DNA of 64,000 nt from Bacteroides sp. (GCA_015060735.1 SUXX01000002.1:78566-142565); one strand, 5' to 3'; positions 43,781 to 54,578 are shown, numbered from the stretch's first letter. Notes: generated by a model not told the origin, from the sequence alone. Numbers and translations are program-made.

Positions 43781-44932
43781 TCAAATGCCTTCCACTAATT
43801 GTCCCATGTCCCAAGCAGCACGCACATTTAACTTGGAATCCAAAATCAAAATGTCGGCATCCTTATCTTTTTCCAACGAACCCTTGCGGTCGTACACATT
43901 CATTAGACGAGCCGGAGTCTCGGAAGCCATACGGAGAGCATTCTCTACCTGCACACCTGCTTTCACCATGTTCTGCACCAATACGTCCATGGTGGCGATG
44001 CTACCAGCCAAATGTTCATGATCCTTTGTCTTGCAAACCCCATCTTCGATGATGATATTCGGATCGTTCACTTCCTCTTCGCCTGCAGCAGCATACGCCA
44101 AGGCATCTGTCACCAAACATGTTCGCTCCGTACCCTTCACCTTATAAGCCAGTTGCAAGATAGTAGACGGAAGATGTTTGCCATCGGCTATCAGTTCGAT
44201 AGTCATGTCGTCCACCAAGTATACACTTTCCACCGTTCCTTCATACTTATACTCGCGACACTTGTGGAATCCCGGCATGCCATTATAGAAATGCGATGTA
44301 TGTGTAAACCCTGCTTCGAAAGCTTTCTTTACCAACGGATATTCGGCCTCAGTGTAAGTGATAGCCGCCAAAATACCTTTTGACTTCAAATAACGGGCAA
44401 AGTCCAAAGCTCCCGGCACTTCGGGCGAAGCATCCCAACGCTTGATGCAATGGGTAGACTCAACCAACGAAGTATATTCTTCGACATTCGGTTCGCACAA
44501 CTTTCCACCGAACTGGTCGCTGGCACGCTTCGGAGTGAGATACGGTCCTTCCAGATGCAAGCCCAATATCGGACTGCCCTCCTCGGCCATCAACTTTTCG
44601 CAGATTGCCACACCTTGACGGATTTCATCGAAAGAAGAAGAAGACAGCGTAGGGAATATACTGGTAGCACCATGCTTCTGATGAGCCTTCACAGCCTTGC
44701 GGAATGCTTCTTCCGTAAGTTCCGTAAAGTCATGTCCACCACCGCCATGAGCATGCATACAAACATAGCCCGGCACAATAAACATGCCACGGGCATCCAC
44801 CTGTTCGGCACCAATCAAGGCTAAATCACAATTAGTCACTTCCAGTATTTGATGGTCACGAATCAAGACCGATCCGTCTTCTATCCAGCCTTGAGGGGTA
44901 AATATCTTACCATTGATAATTTGTGTCAACAT
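43781..44932 (-). CDS. nagA: N-acetylglucosamine-6-phosphate deacetylase
   Basis: This 383-residue amidohydrolase removes the acetyl group from GlcNAc-6-phosphate, feeding amino sugars to glucosamine-6-phosphate. It shows HAHGGGGHDFTE, GLHLEGPYLTPKRA, THTSHFYNGMPGFH and the catalytic Asp in LVTDALAYAAAG. The length is normal. It starts only 4 bases after the secreted hydrolase gene, so it ends an operon that otherwise encodes an efflux system. Confidence 0.93.
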   Translation of the reverse strand: MLTQIINGKIFTPQGWIEDGSVLIRDHQILEVTNCDLALIGAEQVDARGMFIVPGYVCMHAHGGGGHDFTELTEEAFRKAVKAHQKHGATSIFPTLSSSSFDEIRQGVAICEKLMAEEGSPILGLHLEGPYLTPKRASDQFGGKLCEPNVEEYTSLVESTHCIKRWDASPEVPGALDFARYLKSKGILAAITYTEAEYPLVKKAFEAGFTHTSHFYNGMPGFHKCREYKYEGTVESVYLVDDMTIELIADGKHLPSTILQLAYKVKGTERTCLVTDALAYAAAGEEEVNDPNIIIEDGVCKTKDHEHLAGSIATMDVLVQNMVKAGVQVENALRMASETPARLMNVYDRKGSLEKDKDADILILDSKLNVRAAWDMGQLVEGI

Positions 44933-44936
44933 AGCA

Positions 44937-45752
44937 TTACAGGTGTTTCTTGATATATTCTTTCAGGATATGGAAACCGGGGGCAGCCATCGCTCCGTGG
45001 TCATATCCGTCCAATTCATACAAATATACGTTCTTATGGCCATTCACTTTCATCATACGCCACAAATAGGCCGTTTCTTCATAACGTCCCAACAATTCCA
45101 TCTCGCGGTCACCCGAAATAATAATCAAAGGAGGAGCATCCGGACGCACATAATAGAGCGGTGCAAACTCATCGATGCTTGGTTGGGAAGTCTTCATACC
45201 TTTGGCCTCGCGATAGGCAAAATGGCTGATGGCATGTCCACTAAAAGGCACTAATGCCGCAATAGAATCGGCATCTATTCCATATTTATTCAACCATTTC
45301 TTGTCCAATCCAATCATGTTAGTCAGATAGCCTCCGGCCGAATGACCTGCTACCACGATTTTACGGGCATCCCCCCCATATTCGGCAATATGTTCGAAAG
45401 CCCAAGCTACTGCTGCAGCTGCATCATCAATACAATCGGATAAAGTCGCCTTAGGTAACAAACGATAATTAATCGCCAACACTGCCACCTTGCTTTCTTT
45501 CAATTCGTTCGGTATGCTTTTGCTTCCTCCGGTCAATCCACCGCCATGAAACCAGACAACCGTTACAAAATCTTTCACTCCCTCCGGATAATAAAAATCC
45601 AGTTTACAACGCTCTAACGCATATTCATTACCAGCATTCCGATAAGGAATGTCCAACTTCTGAACATAATTCTGAGCAAAAGCCGAAGCCGTGCCACATA
45701 GAGCAAACAACAGCAAAAACATTCGGATTGCTCCCATCCATTTTTTCATCAT
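44937..45752 (-). CDS. Secreted alpha/beta hydrolase (esterase type)
   Basis: This 271-residue protein has a signal peptide ending SAFAQ. It has the hormone-sensitive-lipase/carbohydrate-esterase pattern: oxyanion hole WFHGGGLTGG, nucleophile GHSAGGYLTN, Asp in ISGDREMELL and His in GYDHGAMAAP. The triad is complete. It would act in the periplasm on a small ester, for example an acyl group on a sugar or drug. Its start overlaps the stop of the second RND gene by four bases, so it is made with the efflux pump. Confidence 0.85.
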   Translation of the reverse strand: MMKKWMGAIRMFLLLFALCGTASAFAQNYVQKLDIPYRNAGNEYALERCKLDFYYPEGVKDFVTVVWFHGGGLTGGSKSIPNELKESKVAVLAINYRLLPKATLSDCIDDAAAAVAWAFEHIAEYGGDARKIVVAGHSAGGYLTNMIGLDKKWLNKYGIDADSIAALVPFSGHAISHFAYREAKGMKTSQPSIDEFAPLYYVRPDAPPLIIISGDREMELLGRYEETAYLWRMMKVNGHKNVYLYELDGYDHGAMAAPGFHILKEYIKKHL

Positions 45753-48700
45753 TCTTTCTTTTTAAATTGCGGACCTAATGCCTGTTTTTTTCTCAGCGTA
45801 AAGATAGGTAAAAAAATGAAAACTCCAAAAACAGACATTATCAATCCACCAATTGTTCCGGCTGCCAACGGAAACCAGAAAGCTTCTTTATTCGTCCCTA
45901 CCATAAAAGGAACAAAACCAAGTATCGTCGATACAACCGTCAAAAAGATTGGAACAATCTTGGCATTCCATGCTTTCACATAAGCACGGTTTACCCACAC
46001 CCTCGGAAAACGACGACGGATAGCATTATATTCATTCATGATATAAATACTGGCATTGACCGTAATACCACACAACAGAACAAAAGAAGCAAACCCTCCC
46101 TGGTCAAAGTTCAATTCAAACAAATAGAATGTCAAGAAGACACCGATATATGATATAGGTATCACAAAAACAATGGCTAAGGGCTGTTTCAACGAATTAA
46201 ACAGTACACTCGTCGTGAAAAATATAATAGCAATTACCACCAACAACAATGCATATTGTTTGTTGTCCTTTTGCCCCCAGTTCCAACTCTGTTGTTCATC
46301 TTCAGCCACATACCCCATCGGTAATTGGGCATTAAAGTTTTCCAACTCTTTTTCCAATAGTTTCCTTCCTTGTTCCGACGAGCCAATATACTCATATTGC
46401 AAACACAAGCGGTATTGCTGGTTCTCCTTAGCTACTCGTTGGGGCGACTGCCCTTTTCGTACCGTTGCGAAATCGGACAATTTATAGAAATGCCCATTTA
46501 CATGGAAAGGAACATTCACCAAGCTCCACACATCATATTCACGACTTTGTAAAGATGTCAGTTTCAAGGCTTCTGTCTGGTTTTCATACATGATGTTTCC
46601 ACTCGAAATGTCTCGTCCAAACACCGGACGCAAAGCAGTAAACAACTGCATGGCTGTAATATTTTCCTTGGCCAACCGTTCTTTATCCAATTCCAGATAG
46701 AACTCGCTATAATCATCCTTCCACCAACTGAATTCCGAATTGACAATCACATCCTTAATTCGTCGGTATGTCAGCAATTTTTCTTTCAACTTTTCCGTCC
46801 AATAGGCCAATTCATCGTAATTGTAGCCATACAGTTTCACCCGGAAACTACCGGCCGACTCACGCACATCGTTGCTGAATCCCTGGTCCTGAAGTCCATA
46901 AACACCCCAACTACCACCACCTAAAGTCAAGGCCTTACTGATGATATTGGCCTTCAGCGTATAAGGGAATCCACTATGTTGGTGTTCCTTCGTGAAATAA
47001 ATCTGAATCCCCGCTCTACGGGCACTGTATATGGATGTCTGGAATTGTTTAATCTCTTTAAACTCCGTCAAATATGTCTCCATTTTCTTCACCAACACAT
47101 TCATCTGCTCCAATGTGCTTCCGTTGGGAAGCGTTGCTGTCACCGAAAGCACAGTCTCCCCTTCATCGCGGTTAAAATAACTGCCTTCGTACACCTTTTC
47201 CACAAACAGACGCAAACTTCCACCCAAGACTTTATCAACGATGGGTTTCACTTTCTCCTTGTAGGTCGAATTATCAAACACTTTGTTGTAATATTCAGCC
47301 CATTTGCCTTCCTCTTCCAATTTTTCGGGTAATAAAAAGACCGGAAGTCCGAAACCCAACATCAACAAGAAACAAGCTGCTACCCGATAACGGCAAAGGA
47401 TGGAAATCAATCCTCGATAACCTCGGGAAAAATAAACCGCCATCCGTTTGACCCACCAACGCCTACGTTGGTGCTTCTTTTGCACCAGCCCTATTTTTTC
47501 AATCATGGAAGGAACAAAAAACAAGGCCACAAACAAAGATACCAGCAAATTGATAATCACCACTGCTGCAAAATCCTGCAAGTTCAGGCGAATCTTTTCA
47601 TCCAGGAAGAAAATGATGACCAAAGCACCTACGGTAGTCAATGTTGCAGCCAGGACAGAAACAAACGCCTTCAAGTTTCGCCGGTGCAAAATATGGTCGG
47701 TCATCACAATGGTATTGTCAATAACCAAGTTCAAAGAAATCGTAATACCGGCCAACGAATACAACTGCATTTCCAGCCCAAAAGCATAATAAAAGATAGC
47801 CGCTACCGCCAAGTTCACCGTCAAGCTCGTCAGAATCAAAAACAGATAACGTAAGTTCCACGTAATCAATGCCACAAAGACCAACAAAATAAGAATCGTC
47901 AATCCAGTACGGAAATAAATCTTATCCAACTCCTTCTGAATATACTCCGTGGCATCATATCCGATATGCACTTCATAGCCTGCAGGCATACGTTGTTGCA
48001 ATTCGGCCATCACCTTCTTGATTTGGGCACTCAGTTCTAACTGATTGGCCGTTTCTTCCGCTGTCAGATACAAATAGATGGAATTCAATCCATTGATACG
48101 GAAATAGCTGCTCGGTTGTGACTCCGTCCGTCTGATTTTAATCAACTTGTCCAAGCTCAAAAGGGTTCCGTCGGTTGTCTTCATGCGGATTTCAGATGGG
48201 TTGAACGCATCTTCCTTTCCGGTAGAAGTCCTAACCAATCGAATCCATTCCTTTCCATCTTCTCCTTTTTCTATCGAACAGATACCTAGAAATTCCTTTT
48301 CATAATGTCCTGAAATCGCTTCATGCAAATCACTCAAAGTCACTCCCAAACGGGTCAGTTGCGAATCATCGTATTCCAGCTGCCATTCCATTGGTGTAGC
48401 ACCGGTCAATTCCACCTTATACACTCCCTTCAATTGTCCCAGTACCGGCTTGATGTTTTTCTCGGCATAACGCTGTATCAAGAAAGGAGTAGCCGGAGCA
48501 TTTAAGGTATAAGTCATGAACGGACGTTCGGCGTTCTCATCGGAGCGACTGGTCTGAATTTGTGGATAACTGACATTCTCGGGCAGTTGCGGCCAGGTTT
48601 GTCGGATAATGGTAGACACCTCAAAGCGTGTCATATCAATATCCGCATGCTTATCCAGTTCCAATGTAATGCTCCCAGTACCGTTATCCGAAGTAGAGTT

Positions 48701-48934
48701 TACATTCTTCACTCCTTTTACACGAGCCAACATCGACTCCAGTCTACTGGTTACCTCCGACTCAATCACTCGCGACGAATTGCCCGGCATCTGAAAGGTA
48801 ATGGTCAAGCCCGGCAAGGTACGTGAAGGTACGAGTTTGACCGGCAAAAGCGGAACCAATGCCAAGCCGACCAGCGACAGACAAACGAAAGTCACAATCA
48901 GCGTAAACGGAGAGAAGGTACGAGTCTTACTCAT
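45749..48934 (-). CDS. RND efflux transporter, second pump of the operon
   Basis: This 1061-residue inner membrane protein has the RND layout of twelve helices with two large periplasmic loops. The N-terminal helix is followed by LVPSRTLPGLTITFQMPG, and the helix-4 region reads NLVIDNTIVMTDHIL, keeping one Asp of the usual proton-relay pair. It is more diverged than the first pump of the operon (50421-53492). It overlaps the TolC-type gene by four bases. It may pair with the first pump, as MdtB and MdtC do, or serve another substrate. Confidence 0.88.
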   Translation of the reverse strand: MSKTRTFSPFTLIVTFVCLSLVGLALVPLLPVKLVPSRTLPGLTITFQMPGNSSRVIESEVTSRLESMLARVKGVKNVNSTSDNGTGSITLELDKHADIDMTRFEVSTIIRQTWPQLPENVSYPQIQTSRSDENAERPFMTYTLNAPATPFLIQRYAEKNIKPVLGQLKGVYKVELTGATPMEWQLEYDDSQLTRLGVTLSDLHEAISGHYEKEFLGICSIEKGEDGKEWIRLVRTSTGKEDAFNPSEIRMKTTDGTLLSLDKLIKIRRTESQPSSYFRINGLNSIYLYLTAEETANQLELSAQIKKVMAELQQRMPAGYEVHIGYDATEYIQKELDKIYFRTGLTILILLVFVALITWNLRYLFLILTSLTVNLAVAAIFYYAFGLEMQLYSLAGITISLNLVIDNTIVMTDHILHRRNLKAFVSVLAATLTTVGALVIIFFLDEKIRLNLQDFAAVVIINLLVSLFVALFFVPSMIEKIGLVQKKHQRRRWWVKRMAVYFSRGYRGLISILCRYRVAACFLLMLGFGLPVFLLPEKLEEEGKWAEYYNKVFDNSTYKEKVKPIVDKVLGGSLRLFVEKVYEGSYFNRDEGETVLSVTATLPNGSTLEQMNVLVKKMETYLTEFKEIKQFQTSIYSARRAGIQIYFTKEHQHSGFPYTLKANIISKALTLGGGSWGVYGLQDQGFSNDVRESAGSFRVKLYGYNYDELAYWTEKLKEKLLTYRRIKDVIVNSEFSWWKDDYSEFYLELDKERLAKENITAMQLFTALRPVFGRDISSGNIMYENQTEALKLTSLQSREYDVWSLVNVPFHVNGHFYKLSDFATVRKGQSPQRVAKENQQYRLCLQYEYIGSSEQGRKLLEKELENFNAQLPMGYVAEDEQQSWNWGQKDNKQYALLLVVIAIIFFTTSVLFNSLKQPLAIVFVIPISYIGVFLTFYLFELNFDQGGFASFVLLCGITVNASIYIMNEYNAIRRRFPRVWVNRAYVKAWNAKIVPIFLTVVSTILGFVPFMVGTNKEAFWFPLAAGTIGGLIMSVFGVFIFLPIFTLRKKQALGPQFKKKE

Positions 48935-50424
48935 CGATAGAGACCGTTATTGAAATCAAATCTGTCCGACAAAGAGATACCCGACTCAAAATCATGCAAT
49001 GTAAGACGGCGTATCTTGTAATAATTCAACCAATAATTCTGCAAGGCCGAGATATAATTCTTTTGTGCCTCCTGTTGACGATTCAGAGAGAGAGTCAGAC
49101 TATTCACATCTGCCTTGCCGATAATGAAGCGTTGACGAGTCTGTTCATAAGCCATCACCGCCAAGTCCAATGCTTCTTCTGCACTGGCTATCAATCGCAA
49201 CTGAATGTTGAAGTCGCTCACCGTCATGGTCACTTCTTCTTCCAACCCCAGTTCTTCCTGTCGGGCAGCAGTCTTCACCACATTCAGGTTATTCTTTGCC
49301 ATGTTGTATTTCCCTTTCCGTACCCCCCAGTCAATCAAAGGTATCGACACGCTGATGTTAACCAAATCCTGTTGCAACGGTCTTCGATATACATCCTTAA
49401 ATTTGTCTGCCACCTGGTTAAAACCCACGCTGGCATTTAGACTGGCATTAAACCTTGATTCAACTTTTGTCTTGTTTACATTCCGCTCGGCTTCCAACAC
49501 ATTCTGTCGTTGTTGCAAGTAAGTGGGGTTATTAACCTTGGCCTTTGCCAATGCCTCATCCACTGAAATCTCCAAAGCCACCGGACGTCCCGGCAAATCC
49601 AAATCAATGGTAGTATTCTTATCCATATTCAAGAACAAAGCCAAAGCCGACATAGCCCGTTTCAAAGCAATTCGGGTATTCTCCAACGTGTTTTGAGCAT
49701 TCACCTTATCTAACTGAAGCGTTAATAAATCGGCTTGCGAAATAGCAGCAATCTTGTGGCGTCTCAAACCAATGCTATACAAGGTATCGGTAGAAAGAAC
49801 ATTCTCTTGAGCCAGCTTATAATCAGCTTGTGCCATGGCCAGATCAAAGAAATAAGTCACCGCCTCTTCCGAAAGCACTTCTGTATTATAGATAAATTCC
49901 TTCTTCACCTTTTCGTACTTCAACGGCTCTATCTTTCGGTCCCATCGAAAAGCATTATATCCCAACAAGGACTGTGTATATCCCACTCGCACCGGCACAC
50001 TGGAATATTGAGTCGACTTCGTATCCCCAAAGTTACGCATATACTCCAAGTCTGATTCCAGATAGAAGGTACCCCCTGTCCAATCGAAGTTCTGCTGAAT
50101 CATCAGACCTCCCCCGGCACTGAACATCTGTTGTTCACGATACACATCCATATCCGAGTTGGAATCGTATCGCTGCGTGATGTAACGATAATACTGAGCC
50201 GGAGTCAAATTCAACGTCAAACTTGGCAAACGGTTGGCCCGATAGGTTCGGTATTCCCAATAACCGGACAGGTACATATTTTGGTTTCGGAACGCTGTCA
50301 ACGAACTATCATTGGCCAATTCGATGGTACGTCTCAAGTCCAACCGCATGGTTTGCTGTGCTTTGCCTGTTACACAAAACATGAGAGTCAATACCCATAG
50401 ACTAATATATCTCATTCTTTTCAT
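48931..50424 (-). CDS. TolC-family outer membrane channel
   Basis: This 497-residue protein has a signal peptide ending GKAQ. The long-helix repeats of the outer membrane factor family follow (LDLRRTIELANDSSL in the first half; SLNRQQEAQKNYISALQNYW near the end). As a trimer it forms the exit duct for RND pumps. It overlaps both neighbouring RND genes by four bases, so stoichiometric expression is likely. Confidence 0.88.
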   Translation of the reverse strand: MKRMRYISLWVLTLMFCVTGKAQQTMRLDLRRTIELANDSSLTAFRNQNMYLSGYWEYRTYRANRLPSLTLNLTPAQYYRYITQRYDSNSDMDVYREQQMFSAGGGLMIQQNFDWTGGTFYLESDLEYMRNFGDTKSTQYSSVPVRVGYTQSLLGYNAFRWDRKIEPLKYEKVKKEFIYNTEVLSEEAVTYFFDLAMAQADYKLAQENVLSTDTLYSIGLRRHKIAAISQADLLTLQLDKVNAQNTLENTRIALKRAMSALALFLNMDKNTTIDLDLPGRPVALEISVDEALAKAKVNNPTYLQQRQNVLEAERNVNKTKVESRFNASLNASVGFNQVADKFKDVYRRPLQQDLVNISVSIPLIDWGVRKGKYNMAKNNLNVVKTAARQEELGLEEEVTMTVSDFNIQLRLIASAEEALDLAVMAYEQTRQRFIIGKADVNSLTLSLNRQQEAQKNYISALQNYWLNYYKIRRLTLHDFESGISLSDRFDFNNGLYR

Positions 50425-53400
50425 TGCTTTTCGTGTTTTCTATAAATAAACCAATATATCAAAGGAATGATAAATAAACTCACCAAAGTTCCCAACAACA
50501 TGGAACCAATCATGGCTATGGAAAGCGGTTTCTGAAGTTCCGACCCCATATCCGATGCAAAGAGTAACGGTACCATGGCACAGATGGTAGTCAGGGAAGT
50601 CATGATAATGGGACGCAAACGCCTTCTTCCTGCCGTATGAATCGCCTCCAACAGTGGAGTACCCGCCTTTCTCAATTCGTTGATGGAATCCAACTTCAGG
50701 ATAGAGTCGTTCACCACAATACCACAAGTCACAATGATACCGATGGCCGACATCAGGTTCAGTGTATGTCCGAATATCCACAAAGTCACCAAGGCAAAGG
50801 CTATGTCAATCGGAATTTCAATCAAGACAATCAGTGGTTGCAAAAAACTTTCAAACTGAGCACACAGAATGAAATACATCAACAGGATGGATACAAACAA
50901 GATAACCGCCAGTTCACTCATCATCTTTTCATTCGAGAAGAAACTGCCCGAGAAGTCCACTTCCCAACCTTTCGTATCCCGAACCACTTCTTCCACCTTT
51001 TCCATTAATCCCGGTGCATCTTCTACTTCAAAGAAACGAATGGGAATGTACTCCCCGTTCTTGCCGGCCGTAATGCTTTTCAAGTCTTCTGAAGGAACCA
51101 CTTTTACCAGACCGTTCAACGGTACTTCATGGCTTGTTCCCTGTTCGTCCGGCATCGTTTTCACCAACGTATAAGCCAATATTTCATTGATTGTTTTCTC
51201 TTCTCCGGCAATACCCACCGGCAAATACTGCTGGTACGAACGCAAGGTAGACACCTGATTGTCCTTGAATGCCGTCCGCAGCACCCGTGTCAGTTCGCTA
51301 TAAGCGACATTGTAGAGCAACAACCGTTCCCTATCTACCACCAAATTCAACTGGTTTCGGAAAGCAATACCTTCCGTTTCCATTCCTACACGCCGCACAA
51401 TTTCACCTTCCAGTTTCCTCAACACCGTTGCATCCGGCACCTGGGTACGATTGTCGGCATGCAATTCCGTCACCACATCCGCCTCTCCGGTCACAAACAG
51501 TTTCTCAAAAATCGTTTCCGGTGGCGAGAACGTAACTACTGCCAACGGATAACTGTTTCTCACTTCCTTCAGCAACATTTCTTGCAAAGGAGGGATACCG
51601 GCCGGCTGTTCCGTCTTGAAATAAAGTTCGGCTTCAGTGCTCGCCAATTCCTGTCCCGAGTTCAGTATATAATCCTGCATCCCCACATAGGCTGTATGTT
51701 CCTTCACCTGTTCATCAGCCCGTTTCATCAGTCCATCCACTCTCCTGCGGTTCTCGTCCACATGGATATTCTCGTTCCATTCTATCCGCATCACCAACTC
51801 GTTTTGCTCTATCTTGGGCATCCGTTCCTTCTCCATAAAGAAAAAGAAGAACACGCAAACCGGCAACGTAGCCCCAGTCATCAGCAGACTGACCTTCTTA
51901 TGGGCAAACACCCAGTCCATCCCCTTGTCATAAAACCGTTCCAACCAATCGTTCTTCATCAAACGGTCGAATCGTTTGGACAAGAAATTCGCACTCCGCA
52001 ACCCCATCCGATAGAACAAGAGATAAAGCACCGGCAACAACATGATACCCGTCACATACGAAATCATCAACCCCACCGTAATAGAGAAAGCCTGATCCAT
52101 AAAGATTGCCCCGGCAATACCGCTCATGAAAATCAGCGGAACAAACACTGCAATGGTAGTCAACGATGAACTTAGCATCGGAGTAATCATTTCGGTAGTC
52201 CCTGCTGCACAAGCCCGTTTCAAGGAATATCCCTTTTCCCGGTATTGCGAAATGTTTTCCGTAACTATAATGGAACTGTCTATCATCATCCCCACTGCCA
52301 GAATCAAGCCCGACAAGGAAATGACGTTCAGCGAAACCTTGCAGAAATAGAAGAAGAAGAACGTAATGACAATGGAAGTCACCATACTGATACCGATAAC
52401 CACCGGCGAACGCACATCCCCCAAGAAAAAGATAGCCACGACAAAGATGAACAGAAATCCCAGTGTCAGGTTATCTTGCAAGTTCGAGATGGTGTAATCC
52501 AACAATTCCGTCTGATTGCGACACACCTGAAAGTCGATATCTGGATACAACGAAGCAAAATAATCCGTTGTTTCCTTCAGCTTCGTCTTCATCTCGTCCA
52601 TGTTTTCATCTCCCTGTTTGATGATAGCCAGCGTCACGGCACGTTTGCCACCGGCCATCGAGAGCCCCTGCTCCTTCTGCGACACTACCGCTACCCGGCA
52701 AAGCTCCTTCAGTTGCATCAGTCGTTCCCCCTTCCGGATATAGATATTCTCCACATCTTCCGGAGTACGTAGCAACGTAGCAATACGGATGTTATACTCA
52801 TAATAACCGTCACGCACCAACATGCTTCCCGGCTCTACGTTATTGGCTTCGAGCACCGCTTCCAAATCTTCGATGGTAATGCCGGTTATCGCCAGTTTCT
52901 CCTGGTCGGGTACAATTTGCAGGATACGTCCCGGCACTCCGGTAATGTCTGCCATCGCCACCTCGGGCAACTGTTCAATGCGTCTCTTCACCACATTTTC
53001 GGCCAGTTCACACAAATTCAGGAACTGCTGTTCGTCCGTATCTTCATAGGGGCGATCCCCTTTCAAGGTCATGTTCAGATACAACACCGGAATATCCGTT
53101 GCACTGGCTTTGATGGCCTTCGGTCTTGTCACCTCTTTAGGCAGACTGTTCATGGCCGCATCAATCTTCTCGTTCACCTCGATGAAAGCCAAATCGGTAT
53201 TCACCCCAAAATCAAACTCCATGCGGATAATCCCCGCACCATCTCTTGTTTCACTTTGTATCTCACGCAACCCCGACACCTGCAGTAACTGTCTGCGTAC
53301 CGGAGCCACCACGGTGTTTTCCAATTCACGAGCCGACGAGTTCTCGCCCGTCACTTGCACCGTAATCTGTGGGATGGCAATGTCGGGCAACAAAGACACC

Positions 53401-53492
53401 GGCAACGTGAAATACGTCACCAGTCCGATGATGAAACATGCCGTAAAGGCCATCAACACCGCAATCGGCCGCTGTAATAGAAATTTTACCAT
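50421..53492 (-). CDS. RND efflux transporter, first pump of the operon
   Basis: This 1023-residue inner membrane RND pump opens with FLLQRPIAVLMAF and LPVSLLPDIAIPQITVQV. Helix 4 reads VGMMIDSSIIVTENISQYREKG, with one proton-relay Asp. The C-terminal half repeats the fold (GIVVNDSILKLDSINELRKAG). The frame is open back to a TTG at 53501, but the ATG at 53492 is the better start, one base after the adaptor stop. The substrate, a drug, lipid or metabolite, cannot be told. Confidence 0.92.
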   Translation of the reverse strand: MVKFLLQRPIAVLMAFTACFIIGLVTYFTLPVSLLPDIAIPQITVQVTGENSSARELENTVVAPVRRQLLQVSGLREIQSETRDGAGIIRMEFDFGVNTDLAFIEVNEKIDAAMNSLPKEVTRPKAIKASATDIPVLYLNMTLKGDRPYEDTDEQQFLNLCELAENVVKRRIEQLPEVAMADITGVPGRILQIVPDQEKLAITGITIEDLEAVLEANNVEPGSMLVRDGYYEYNIRIATLLRTPEDVENIYIRKGERLMQLKELCRVAVVSQKEQGLSMAGGKRAVTLAIIKQGDENMDEMKTKLKETTDYFASLYPDIDFQVCRNQTELLDYTISNLQDNLTLGFLFIFVVAIFFLGDVRSPVVIGISMVTSIVITFFFFYFCKVSLNVISLSGLILAVGMMIDSSIIVTENISQYREKGYSLKRACAAGTTEMITPMLSSSLTTIAVFVPLIFMSGIAGAIFMDQAFSITVGLMISYVTGIMLLPVLYLLFYRMGLRSANFLSKRFDRLMKNDWLERFYDKGMDWVFAHKKVSLLMTGATLPVCVFFFFFMEKERMPKIEQNELVMRIEWNENIHVDENRRRVDGLMKRADEQVKEHTAYVGMQDYILNSGQELASTEAELYFKTEQPAGIPPLQEMLLKEVRNSYPLAVVTFSPPETIFEKLFVTGEADVVTELHADNRTQVPDATVLRKLEGEIVRRVGMETEGIAFRNQLNLVVDRERLLLYNVAYSELTRVLRTAFKDNQVSTLRSYQQYLPVGIAGEEKTINEILAYTLVKTMPDEQGTSHEVPLNGLVKVVPSEDLKSITAGKNGEYIPIRFFEVEDAPGLMEKVEEVVRDTKGWEVDFSGSFFSNEKMMSELAVILFVSILLMYFILCAQFESFLQPLIVLIEIPIDIAFALVTLWIFGHTLNLMSAIGIIVTCGIVVNDSILKLDSINELRKAGTPLLEAIHTAGRRRLRPIIMTSLTTICAMVPLLFASDMGSELQKPLSIAMIGSMLLGTLVSLFIIPLIYWFIYRKHEKQ

Positions 53493-53493
53493 A

Positions 53494-54549
53494 CTATTCA
53501 ATTACTTTCACCGGGGCTTCATGAGCCAGATTCACATTACCGGTCACCACCACTTCCATACCTTCTTCCAGCCCGTCGGCAATGGTATATTCCGTCATGT
53601 TTTCCAAGGCCGTCTGCACATAATTCCACATGGCTACACCGTTCTGTAAGGTAAACACTACCTGCTTGCCCGAACGGAGTACCACCGCCGTTTTAGGCAC
53701 CACCAATTGTTCGCCTACCGAACGCTTCACACTCACCCGTACATTCATCCCGTCGAACAGTTTGTCGCTACCGTCCACCCGGGCTTTAACCCGCACCATA
53801 CCGTTTTCGTCCACCAACGGATTGATTTCACTGATGCTTCCCAACCTCATTCCTGCAACCGATGCATACGGTGTCACTTCCACCTTGTCGCCCACCTGAA
53901 TCAAAGGCAGTTCACTCTCCAACACACTGAAGTCCACTTCCATGCTAACCGTACTGATAATCCGGCAAAACGGTTCTGCCGTATTGGCCAGGCTGTGCGT
54001 CTTTTCAAAAAGATTAGCCACAATGCCATCGAACGGTGCCGTCAGTGTAGCCTGTTCCACATCGTATTGAGCCGCCTCGTATTGAGCTTTCGCCTGTTCG
54101 TAGCCGCTTTTCACCTTCGCCAGTTCCATCACATCTGCCGGTATTCCCTCCGGTTTGTCCGGAGCATAGCCCTGTCCTATCAGCACATCCTGCATCTCCA
54201 ACGAAGCCTGTGCCAACGAGTTCTTATTTTGCAGCAATGTATTGTTAAGTTTAAACAGATTGAGTTCGGCCAGTTTCTGCCCTTTACGCACCCGGGTACC
54301 ATTCTTCACCCATACTTGCCCCACAACCTCTGCCGAACGGAAATACAAGTCAGCATATTCCTTCGCCACTACCTTGCCGTTGCTCACCAGTTCGTGGTCG
54401 AAGTTCTTCTTCTCCAACTTCATCACCGTAACTTCGTTCACTTGCGAAGGAAGCACCGTTTCCACGCCTTCCTTTTCCGTATTTTCTACCTTTTCCGAAC
54501 AGGCTGCCAACATCCCTAATGCCAGCACCCAAACGATGTGTTTCTTCAT
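53494..54549 (-). CDS. RND efflux periplasmic adaptor (lipoprotein)
   Basis: This 351-residue membrane fusion protein has a lipoprotein signal with lipobox LAAC (Cys17). A lipoyl/barrel-sandwich half (RVRKGQKLAELNLFKL), a coiled-coil hairpin (about 105-170), a second lipoyl half (TLTAPFDGIVANLFEK) and beta-barrel domains follow. It links the pumps to the TolC channel. It is the first gene of a six-gene coupled operon and has an exact -7 box 29 bases upstream. Confidence 0.92.
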   Translation of the reverse strand: MKKHIVWVLALGMLAACSEKVENTEKEGVETVLPSQVNEVTVMKLEKKNFDHELVSNGKVVAKEYADLYFRSAEVVGQVWVKNGTRVRKGQKLAELNLFKLNNTLLQNKNSLAQASLEMQDVLIGQGYAPDKPEGIPADVMELAKVKSGYEQAKAQYEAAQYDVEQATLTAPFDGIVANLFEKTHSLANTAEPFCRIISTVSMEVDFSVLESELPLIQVGDKVEVTPYASVAGMRLGSISEINPLVDENGMVRVKARVDGSDKLFDGMNVRVSVKRSVGEQLVVPKTAVVLRSGKQVVFTLQNGVAMWNYVQTALENMTEYTIADGLEEGMEVVVTGNVNLAHEAPVKVIE

Positions 54550-54578
54550 GTATTTACACGCTTTATTGACTACTTCTG

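Noticed and set aside
51129..52169. 346-residue plus-strand open frame
   Set aside because: It is a shadow of the first RND gene; His/Gln-rich translation is typical of the reverse frame.
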